A stretch of DNA of 14,333 nt from the NCBI GenBank assembly GCA_002308635.1, contig DBWG01000097.1, positions 5,858 to 20,190 on the forward strand. Reading direction: 5' to 3'. A model generated the notes under the pieces. That model saw only the letters and a program-made list of their open reading frames with translations. It was not told the DNA's origin and searched no databases. This document shows positions 1 to 5,722 of this stretch, piece by piece (the stretch's first letter is position 1; each line of letters starts with the position of its first letter). A program made the translations under genes and the position numbers. This DNA comes from Ruminococcaceae bacterium UBA1244 (lineage in GTDB: Bacteria; Bacillota; Clostridia; Oscillospirales; Acutalibacteraceae).

Positions 1-875
1 TCCGGCTTGGTTTCCGTTTCGGCTTCTTCCGGCGATTCTTCGGGCTTTGATCCCTGTTCCGGCTTTTCATCTACCTCATTTTCAGGAACGGCGGTTTCAG
101 GCTCGTTATTTTCCTCGGGCTGATCCGAAAGCCTTATCTCCCTGCTGTTCCTCAAATCAAAAGTTCCGCTCTGAAATGCGGAAGTATCCGTATCAACAAC
201 AAAAAGCGAATCAACGCTTCTGTCGGAGTCGTCATCTTCAACGGGCGTTTGCTCTTTAAGAAGCTTTTCGAGAGCAGCGAGCCTTTTTTCGGCTTCCTCG
301 TCAGTACAAAAATAGAAACTGCCGTAATTCGTCACGCAATACACCTTTGGTTCGCTGGTCATAATATTGAGCTTTTGAGTGATTTCCTTGTCGGGAGTCA
401 CTGTAAAGGGATAGAGCAGCTCAGTCTTTGAGCCTGACTTGCATATCACAGCCGGTCTGCCTTCCTGATCTGACGGCGCAAGAAGCATTTCAACGCTCCT
501 GTCAACCTCGCTGAGATATTCCGTCCGCACCCAATTATGTGCATGGTCATAGAATGTACGCTTTACCGGTCTGTGGCGGTCATCCGTAAGCTCAACGCAA
601 TAGCCGTCAATAGTTTCCGCAACACGCTCTATCTGATGGCCGTCCTTCATTTTTTTGTATTTGAGTACAGCCCCGCTTTCAAGAGTATAGCTGTAGTTAT
701 AGACGGATGAGTCAGCCTTTATGCTGCTGCGTTTTTTCTGTTTGGTACCCGTTTCAAAGAATCTTTTTCTTGCAGCACAAAGCACATCACTGCCGTTCCA
801 CATATCGTCAGCAGTGCTGTATATCCCGTAGTATTTCAAATCGTTTTTTATGTTCAGTGACATAACCTGATCCAT
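1..875 (-). CDS. Unrecognised protein, acidic C-terminal region, 3' end outside window
   Basis: An uninterrupted minus-strand frame begins at an ATG (875-873) and stays open to the window edge, giving 291 codons with no stop, so the gene is truncated by the window. A GAGGGGAG ribosome binding site lies about 8 bases upstream of the ATG, which supports the start. I do not recognise the family. Residues 1-210 look like a folded soluble domain rich in aromatic residues: NYSYTLESG at 60-68, DGHQIERV at 78-85, FYDHAHNWVRTEYLS at 108-122, CVTNYGSFYFCTDEEA at 180-195. No signal peptide or membrane helix is visible. Residues 193-210 look helical. From about 212 onward the sequence becomes acidic and Pro/Glu-rich, ending in repeated PEE/ETE stretches, and is probably disordered. 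It is divergent from mscS, sharing a 155-bp AT-rich intergenic region. It is coding with high confidence on continuity, RBS and composition; the function is unknown. Confidence 0.85.
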   Translation of the reverse strand, partial: MDQVMSLNIKNDLKYYGIYSTADDMWNGSDVLCAARKRFFETGTKQKKRSSIKADSSVYNYSYTLESGAVLKYKKMKDGHQIERVAETIDGYCVELTDDRHRPVKRTFYDHAHNWVRTEYLSEVDRSVEMLLAPSDQEGRPAVICKSGSKTELLYPFTVTPDKEITQKLNIMTSEPKVYCVTNYGSFYFCTDEEAEKRLAALEKLLKEQTPVEDDDSDRSVDSLFVVDTDTSAFQSGTFDLRNSREIRLSDQPEENNEPETAVPENEVDEKPEQGSKPEESPEEAETETKP

Positions 876-898
876 TTTGACGCTCCCCTCACAAAACG

Positions 899-927
899 AT
901 TATATCTTCTATATTATCATACAATAA
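899..927 (-). promoter_or_regulatory. Possible promoter of the unrecognised left-edge gene
   Basis: On the minus strand a TATAAT hexamer lies at 904-899 and a weak -35-like TTATTG at 927-922, with a 17-base spacer. This is about 25 bases upstream of the GTG-rich leader and ATG of the left-edge gene. The region is so AT-rich that chance TATAAT boxes are likely. Confidence 0.35.
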
Positions 928-983
928 AACTATTGATTTTGCAAATAAAATAGTGCTTATTTATAGAATATTATCAAAAAATA

Positions 984-992
984 TGATATAAT
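984..992 (+). promoter_or_regulatory. Extended -10 promoter for mscS-coaX
   Basis: TGATATAAT at 984-992 is a full consensus TATAAT preceded by TGn (extended -10), about 40 bases upstream of the mscS start codon. The -35 region at 17 bases spacing is poor, which is common for extended -10 promoters. Confidence 0.5.
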
Positions 993-1030
993 TGCGTTGC
1001 AGAAAATTCAGAAAAGAAAGGTGAAATCAA

Positions 1031-1975
1031 ATGCTCTTAAATATTTTGGAAAACAGTGCCTCAGAAGCCTCCGCTCAGACAAGCGAGGCGGCAAATACTG
1101 CCGAACAAAGCATTTCAGCAGCGCAGAAATGGCTGGAAGGTCTATGGAACTGGTTCGTTTCATATCTGCCAAATCTCATTTCTGCAATACTTATCTTTAT
1201 TGTCGGATGGTGGGCTGCAAAGTTCCTGACAAAACTCATCATCAAAGCCTTCACAAAAGCAAAGGCCGATCCTACAGTCACATCCTTCCTCTCGTCTATT
1301 ATCGGCGCCCTTCTGAAGATCATTATCGTTGTTTGTGCGCTTTCGACAATGGGCTTCAACATGACAACGATCATCACAACACTCGGTGCAGCCACCGTTA
1401 CTGTCGGTCTTGCTCTGAAAGACAGCCTTTCAAACGTCGCAAGCGGTACGCTTATCATTCTCAACAAGAAATTCAAGATCGGCGACTACCTCGAAACAGA
1501 GGGACTAAAGGGCAATGTTGTAAAGATCGGCATGATGCAGACTACACTTTGCACATACGACAATAAAGAGGTGCTTATCCCGAATTCAAGACTGACCTCA
1601 AACAATGTAATAAACTACTTTGTCAACGAGGAAAGACGTATCGACCTTATTGTTCCGATAGCCTACAGCGAGGACATTGCCGCCGCAAGAAAGGTAATTA
1701 TGACGCTGATAGATTCCAGCGACATGGTCATCCATGAAAGGCGCAACCGTGTTGCAGTTGAAACTCTCAACGAAAGCAGCGTTGACCTCAGCGTATGGAT
1801 ATGGTGCCATTCAAAGGACTACTGGATACTTATGGAGGAAATGAAGGAAAGCATCAAAAAATCCCTCGATGCCAACAATATCACTATTCCCTTCAATCAG
1901 CTTGACGTTCATATTATTGACAAGCCCGACCATACACCAAGACTTGCATCAGAATCAGAAAAGGAGAGATCATAA
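1031..1975 (+). CDS. mscS: MscS-family small-conductance mechanosensitive ion channel
   Basis: A 314-residue inner-membrane channel that opens under membrane tension to release ions and small solutes during hypo-osmotic shock. After a polar Ala/Ser/Glu-rich N-terminus (1-40) there are hydrophobic helices at about 41-68 and 87-108. The conserved pore helix and its exit follow at 115-153: GAATVTVGLALKDSLSNVAS, then GTLIILNKKFKIGD. This matches the Gly/Ala-rich TM3 of MscS and the start of the beta domain. The remaining 160 residues form the cytoplasmic beta and alpha/beta vestibule (VLIPNSRL, NNVINY). Length is close to the 286-residue E. coli MscS. An AAAGGTG-type RBS precedes the ATG. The stop TAA overlaps the coaX ATG by one base, so the two genes are co-transcribed and probably translationally coupled. 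The tail is charged (SESEKERS). Confidence 0.95.
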   Translation: MLLNILENSASEASAQTSEAANTAEQSISAAQKWLEGLWNWFVSYLPNLISAILIFIVGWWAAKFLTKLIIKAFTKAKADPTVTSFLSSIIGALLKIIIVVCALSTMGFNMTTIITTLGAATVTVGLALKDSLSNVASGTLIILNKKFKIGDYLETEGLKGNVVKIGMMQTTLCTYDNKEVLIPNSRLTSNNVINYFVNEERRIDLIVPIAYSEDIAAARKVIMTLIDSSDMVIHERRNRVAVETLNESSVDLSVWIWCHSKDYWILMEEMKESIKKSLDANNITIPFNQLDVHIIDKPDHTPRLASESEKERS

Positions 1976-2748
1976 TGATACTTGCAGTAGACGTTGGAAA
2001 CACAAATATCGTATTCGGAGGAGTTAAAGAAAACGCAGAAACCGCTTTTCTCTGCCGCATCAGCACCGACAAGCACAAGACCGAAGACGAATATGCCGTA
2101 CACTTCAAATCCCTCATTGAGCTTAACGGCTCGGAATGTAAAGGCTTTTGCGGAGGAATAATTTCATCCGTTGTGCCGACACTCACCCCGATACTGCAAA
2201 AAGCTATGGAAAAAGTCACCGGAAAGTCACCGCTTGTTGTCAGTCCGGGCATAAAGACCGGTCTCAACATCAAGATAGACAACCCCGCTCAGCTCGGCAG
2301 CGACCTTGCAGTTGGCGCTGTTGCTGCACTTGCGCTCTATCCAAAGCCGCTTATGGTCATCGACATGGGAACGGCAACGACTATCTGTGTCATTGACAAG
2401 GACGGCATATATCGGGGCGGTATCATAGCTCCGGGTGTCCGTGTTTCTATGGAATCCCTCACCAAAAACGCCGCACAGCTCCAGAGCATCGGATTGTATC
2501 CGCCGAAAAAGGCTATCGGCACAAACACCGCAGACTGTATGAGATCGGGACTCGTCTTCGGAAATGCCACAATGATCGACGGGCTTATCGACAGGATGAG
2601 CGAGGAGTTTGAGGGCACTCCGACTATAATAGCAACAGGCGGTCTTGCCGGAAACATTATCCCATACTGCAAACACAATATCATCCTCAACAATGAGCTT
2701 CTTCTTATCGGACTCAGAATAATCTATGACAAAAACACACAAATCTGA
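1975..2748 (+). CDS. coaX: Type III pantothenate kinase
   Basis: Catalyses ATP-dependent phosphorylation of pantothenate, the first step of coenzyme A synthesis, in the cytoplasm. The 257-residue length is typical of CoaX (about 255-260). Visible ASKHA-fold motifs are the N-terminal phosphate loop DVGNTN (6-11) with the catalytic Asp6, the substrate loop NPAQLGSD (103-110, equivalent to the usual P-x-x-x-G-x-D), the second phosphate motif DMGTATT (130-136), GGIIAPGV (148-155), and the adenosine motif ATGG (220-223). In type III enzymes activity depends on a monovalent cation such as potassium or ammonium; this is family knowledge. An AAGGAGAG ribosome binding site sits inside the last codons of mscS, seven bases before the ATG. 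The start directly after the mscS stop (TAATG) fits coupled translation. The function is secure. Confidence 0.97.
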   Translation: MILAVDVGNTNIVFGGVKENAETAFLCRISTDKHKTEDEYAVHFKSLIELNGSECKGFCGGIISSVVPTLTPILQKAMEKVTGKSPLVVSPGIKTGLNIKIDNPAQLGSDLAVGAVAALALYPKPLMVIDMGTATTICVIDKDGIYRGGIIAPGVRVSMESLTKNAAQLQSIGLYPPKKAIGTNTADCMRSGLVFGNATMIDGLIDRMSEEFEGTPTIIATGGLAGNIIPYCKHNIILNNELLLIGLRIIYDKNTQI

Positions 2749-2768
2749 GTGCCGGAATTTTGAGTGTG

Positions 2769-2910
2769 GAGTGCCGGAGTGCCTCCGGTGTCAATTTAAA
2801 ACGCAGAAACCCAGTCGAATCGCCCGCTTCGTACTCCATAAATGAACACTCTGGCTGCTATCATATACGTCCAAAATTTTAATAGTGGAATTATGGTTGT
2901 GCTTCGCACA
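2769..2910. repeat. Hairpin-rich non-coding stretch downstream of coaX
   Basis: No plausible gene is present between the coaX stop and the terminator at 2951. The stretch contains the direct repeat GAGTGCCGGA (2747-2756 and 2769-2778). It also has three small inverted repeats: CCGGAG-TGC-CTCCGG (2774-2788); AGTCGAA with TTCGTACT (2813-2835, one bulged base); and TGTGC-TTC-GCACA (2898-2910), flanked by ATTA/TAAT. None is followed by a T tract, so they are not ordinary terminators. They may be remnants of palindromic intergenic repeats. A consensus-looking TTGACA at 2931-2936 has no -10 box at the right distance. Confidence 0.4.
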
Positions 2911-2950
2911 TAATATATAGAACTTCTCTCTTGACAAAAAGCTTTCCATA

Positions 2951-2989
2951 AAAAATTCACCCCCGACTTTAGCGTCAGGGGTGTTTTTT
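2951..2989. terminator. Bidirectional intrinsic terminator between coaX and lysC
   Basis: Left arm CACCCCCGAC (2958-2967) pairs with right arm GTCAGGGGTG (2974-2983), a 9-of-10 bp stem with a six-base loop. It is followed by six T on the plus strand (2984-2989) and flanked by AAAAATT on the other side, so it can stop transcription in both directions. It lies between the convergent mscS-coaX and hom-lysC units, as expected for a shared terminator. The lysC transcript would carry a 3' leader of about 180 bases before reaching it. Confidence 0.9.
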
Positions 2990-3027
2990 CATAATTGATG
3001 CTATTAACTTGATCCGAGCGAATGCGT

Positions 3028-3172
3028 CAGACAGAGTTGAGTGCAGAGGAACACCGCCGGACGTGAAAGAAAACAGCCAAAGTGAACCTTTATGGTTCAC
3101 GACACGGACGGATGTTATGACACTTTCTGCGTTCCAAAATAGTCCGGTGCAGGTCACGCACTCAGTTGTCTG
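3028..3172. repeat. Nested palindromic element abutting the lysC stop codon
   Basis: A series of concentric inverted repeats spans this stretch. CAGACA (3028-3033) pairs with TGTCTG (3167-3172), and GAGTGC (3039-3044) with GCACTC (3158-3163). CACC/GGAC (3052-3055 and 3059-3062) pair with GTCC/GGTG (3142-3149), GAAAG (3065-3069) with CTTTC (3123-3127), and a perfect 7-bp apical hairpin GTGAACC-TTTAT-GGTTCAC covers 3082-3100. The arms are in correct nested order, so the whole stretch can fold as one long stem with internal loops. On the minus strand it begins directly at the lysC stop (TGA then GTGCGTGAC) and would be the 3' untranslated part of the hom-lysC mRNA. It could be a structured RNA element or a miniature palindromic repeat. 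Short frames over it on both strands lack good RBSs and are not called. Confidence 0.55.
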
Positions 3173-4376
3173 TATCGAAGAACTTGGAGTGGATAGCTGA
3201 AACAGCAGCGTCAGCATCTTTCTCGTCGATAAGTACGGAGACCTTGATCTCGCTTGTTGCGATCATGCGGATGTTGATCTGTGAATCATAAAGAGCCTCA
3301 AACATCTTTGTAGCAACACCTGCGTGGCTCTCCATGCCAGCACCGACAATAGAGATCTTTGCAACATTTTCGTCAACAAGAACGCTCTTGCCGCCTACAT
3401 TTGCAACGTAGTCTTCCATTGCGGCAGCAGCATCCTTAGCGTTGTCCTTAGCAACTGTAAAGGAGATGTCCTTTGTGCCGTCTCTGCCGATAGACTGGAG
3501 AATGATATCAACATTGATGCCCTTTGAAGAGAGCTTTGAGAACATCTTGAATGCAAGACCCGGATTATCAGGTACACCTACAACTGAAACTCTGGCAATA
3601 TTTGTGTCCTTTGCGACACCGCTTATCAACATTTTTTCCATTTTACCTGCCTCCTTAACAATAGTGCCGGGCGCTCTTGTAAGACTTGAAAGCACCTCAA
3701 GCTCGATATTATATTTCTTAGCCATTTCTACGCTTCTGTTATTAAGAACCTGTGCGCCGAGAGTTGCAAGCTCAAGCATCTCGTCGTATGAGATGTACTG
3801 GAGCTTTCTTGCGTTCTTGACCTTTCTCGGGTCTGCTGTATAAACACCCTCAACGTCGGTATAGATCTGACAAAGATCAGCGTGCATAGCCGCTGCGATA
3901 GCAACTGCGCTTGTATCTGAACCGCCTCTGCCGAGTGTGGTAACGTCTTCATAACGGTTGATTCCCTGGAAGCCTGCAACGATAACAATGTTTTTCTTGT
4001 CAAGCTCCTTGACGATCCTGTCTGTTCTTACACGCTTGATACGAGCGGAAGTATAGGCGGATGTTGTCTGGAAACCTGCCTGCCAGCCCAGAAGTGATAC
4101 TACAGGGTAGCCAAGCTTCTCGATTGCCATAGCGAGCAGTGCAATTGAGATCTGCTCACCTGCTGCAAGAAGCATATCCTTTTCTCTTTTTGATGCATCC
4201 GGATTGATCTCGTTTGCCTTGTCGATAAGATCGTCTGTTGTGTCGCCCTGAGCAGATACTACAACGACAACACTGTTGCCCTTGCTGTATGTATCCGTAA
4301 CGATTTTGGCAACATTGAAGACTCTCTCTGCATTTGCAACCGAGCTTCCGCCGAATTTCTGTACGATAAGACTCAT
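3162..4376 (-). CDS. lysC: Aspartate kinase (monofunctional, two ACT domains)
   Basis: Phosphorylates L-aspartate to 4-phosphoaspartate, the entry step to lysine/diaminopimelate, threonine and methionine. The ATG at 4376 is chosen because MSLIVQKFGGSS matches the conserved family N-terminus and a GGGGGAGA RBS lies four bases upstream. The longer open frame upstream overlaps hom and is not needed. The protein has 404 residues, the usual length for monofunctional aspartokinases of Gram-positive bacteria. The kinase domain (1-240) shows KFGGSS (7-12), GRGGSDTSA (149-157) and YTDVEGVYTADPR (172-184). Two ACT regulatory domains occupy about 262-330 and 338-400 (SVVGVPDNPG, SIVGAGM, IATSEIKVSVLI), so feedback control by lysine and/or threonine is expected. 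A strong internal RBS precedes Met246 (separate entry). It lies 22 bp after hom, in one operon. Confidence 0.97.
   Translation of the reverse strand: MSLIVQKFGGSSVANAERVFNVAKIVTDTYSKGNSVVVVVSAQGDTTDDLIDKANEINPDASKREKDMLLAAGEQISIALLAMAIEKLGYPVVSLLGWQAGFQTTSAYTSARIKRVRTDRIVKELDKKNIVIVAGFQGINRYEDVTTLGRGGSDTSAVAIAAAMHADLCQIYTDVEGVYTADPRKVKNARKLQYISYDEMLELATLGAQVLNNRSVEMAKKYNIELEVLSSLTRAPGTIVKEAGKMEKMLISGVAKDTNIARVSVVGVPDNPGLAFKMFSKLSSKGINVDIILQSIGRDGTKDISFTVAKDNAKDAAAAMEDYVANVGGKSVLVDENVAKISIVGAGMESHAGVATKMFEALYDSQINIRMIATSEIKVSVLIDEKDADAAVSAIHSKFFDTDN
3639..3656 (-). promoter_or_regulatory. Internal ribosome binding site and start codon for an aspartokinase beta subunit
   Basis: Inside lysC, on the coding strand, AAGGAGG (3656-3650) is followed by eight bases and an in-frame ATG (3641-3639, Met246). 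This is a complete Shine-Dalgarno with ideal spacing. Translation from here to 3162 gives a 159-residue protein holding only the two ACT domains. Bacillus subtilis aspartokinase II and Corynebacterium aspartokinase are known to make such an in-frame beta subunit from an internal start at about the same place, forming alpha2beta2 enzymes. The same arrangement is inferred here, but the codons also encode conserved KEAG residues, so partial coincidence is possible. Confidence 0.7.
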
Positions 4377-4398
4377 TTTCTCTCCCCCAAAATTTTTA

Positions 4399-5646
4399 TT
4401 ATAAATCCGCAATGCGGATTTTCGACAATACTTTGATGCCGCTTTCTTCAAGTGCGGCAGCAGCCTTCTGCTGATCTGCAACGACCATGCTGTCTGTCAC
4501 AAAAGCATATTCGTTTTCGGCAGAATCTGTTCTTGAAATGGTATGGGCGTTATTGAAAAGCTCCTTGACCTTCTGTTTTACCTGTTTTTTGTCAAGAGCG
4601 CTCTCAACTCTGATATAGACGGGATATTCTGTCTGTTCGTATGGCTTTACGATGCTTTCATCGCCGTCTGCCCAGTCAAGATACTTTCTTCTCTTGAGGT
4701 GCTTTACGCAGTCCATGATATCGGCAACAACGGCGCTTGCTGTCGGGAGCTTGCCTGCGCCCTTTCCGTAGAATACAACATCTCCGGTAGAGTCGCCTCT
4801 GACGAGAATTCCGTTGAAAACATCATCAACGCCTGCAAGCTGACTGGTTTTTTCTATGAGCATAGGTTCAACGGTTATATCAAGGGTATCGTCTTCAAGA
4901 CGCTTTACCTGACCGATAAGCTTTATGACACCGCCCCATGAAGCGGCATAGGAAACATCCTCAAGAGATATCTTTGTGATGCCCTGAGTGTGGACATACT
5001 GAGGATATACGTGTTTTCCGTATGCAAGAGAGGCAAGTATGCTGATCTTTCTTCCGGCATCGTGACCTTCAACGTCTGCTGCGGGATTTCTTTCGGCATA
5101 GCCCAGCTTCTGAGCCATCGCAAGGGCATCGTCAAAGGACATATTTTCCCTTATCATCTTTGTAAGGATGAAGTTTGTTGTACCGTTGAGGATACCTGCG
5201 ATCTCTATAACTTCATTTGCGGCAAGGCACTGGCTGAGAGGTCTTATGATCGGGATACCGCCGCCGACGCTTGCTTCAAAAAGGTAGTTTACGTTGTGTT
5301 CCTTTGCGATCTTCAGAAGCTCTGCGCCCTTTGTGGCAACAAGCTCCTTGTTTGAGGTAACAACGCTCTTGCCGTTTTCGAGACATCTTTTTGTGAACTC
5401 ATAAGCGGGATTCACGCCGCCCATAACCTCAGCAACGACCTTGACCTCATCGTCATTTATGATATCCTCAAATGACTTTGTGAACTTATCCCGGAAGGGG
5501 CTGTCGGGAAAATCTCTGATATCAAGGATATACTTGATCCCGATCTCTTCCTTTGTGCGTCTTGCAATACTGTCCTTATGCTCCATAAGAACTTCAACAA
5601 CACCGGAGCCTACAACTCCGTAGCCCATAACCGCCGCCTGTACCAT
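4399..5646 (-). CDS. hom: Homoserine dehydrogenase
   Basis: Reduces aspartate semialdehyde to homoserine with NAD(P)H, the branch point to threonine and methionine. The 415-residue protein starts at an ATG preceded by AAGGAGA seven bases away. The N-terminal Rossmann fold shows GYGVVGSG (9-15), TSNKELVA (97-104) and EASVGGGIPII (124-134). The catalytic/dimerisation domain has GILNGTTNFIL (151-161) and AERNPAADVEGHDAGRK (184-200), where Asp196 and Lys200 correspond to the catalytic pair of the family. The C-terminal part (about 340-415, YPVYIRVES onward) is an ACT domain, implying allosteric control, probably by threonine. It is immediately upstream of lysC (22-bp gap), so both are made from one transcript. 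The usual partners thrB and thrC are not in this window. Confidence 0.97.
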   Translation of the reverse strand: MVQAAVMGYGVVGSGVVEVLMEHKDSIARRTKEEIGIKYILDIRDFPDSPFRDKFTKSFEDIINDDEVKVVAEVMGGVNPAYEFTKRCLENGKSVVTSNKELVATKGAELLKIAKEHNVNYLFEASVGGGIPIIRPLSQCLAANEVIEIAGILNGTTNFILTKMIRENMSFDDALAMAQKLGYAERNPAADVEGHDAGRKISILASLAYGKHVYPQYVHTQGITKISLEDVSYAASWGGVIKLIGQVKRLEDDTLDITVEPMLIEKTSQLAGVDDVFNGILVRGDSTGDVVFYGKGAGKLPTASAVVADIMDCVKHLKRRKYLDWADGDESIVKPYEQTEYPVYIRVESALDKKQVKQKVKELFNNAHTISRTDSAENEYAFVTDSMVVADQQKAAAALEESGIKVLSKIRIADL

Positions 5647-5678
5647 AAATAAATCTCCTTATCATTTTGTATTCTGTT

Positions 5679-5712
5679 CCGCCGGTCAGTTTCCGGCGGG
5701 TATTTTTATTTT
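5679..5712 (+). terminator. Hairpin between the PBP gene and hom, T tract on the plus strand
   Basis: CCGCCGG (5679-5685) pairs with CCGGCGG (5693-5699), a perfect 7-bp GC-only stem with a TCAGTTT loop. The T-rich run (TATTTTTATTTT, 5701-5712) follows only in the plus direction, where no gene needs it. In the minus direction, used by the flanking PBP gene and hom, the hairpin is followed by AACAGAATAC and is a poor terminator. It may be a partial terminator, an mRNA-stability hairpin, or an antisense-transcription stop. Confidence 0.5.
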
Positions 5713-5722
5713 CACGGATGCA

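Noticed and set aside
1075..1476. Long antisense and alternative-frame frames over mscS (also 997-1566 and 2227-2742 over coaX)
   Set aside because: They lie opposite or out of frame with clearly homologous genes, have no RBS and show low-complexity composition typical of shadow frames.
2931..2959. Perfect TTGACA -35 hexamer at 2931-2936
   Set aside because: No acceptable -10 hexamer at 16-18 bases (the sequence there is the A-tract and stem of the terminator), and no gene follows on that strand.
3009..3200. 63-codon plus-strand frame in the coaX-lysC gap, and the 80-codon frame opposite (2975-3217)
   Set aside because: Neither has a good RBS. Both run through the palindromic element and into the 3' end of lysC. 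The palindrome explains the open frames on both strands.
4377..4481. Longer start for lysC (adds 35 residues at the N-terminus)
   Set aside because: The extension overlaps the end of hom, and the family N-terminus (LIVQKFGGSS) with a strong RBS begins at 4376.
5647..5722. Lysine or T-box/threonine leader before hom
   Set aside because: The gap is only 76 bp and contains one simple hairpin. There is no leader peptide with Thr/Lys codons and no T-box sequence.
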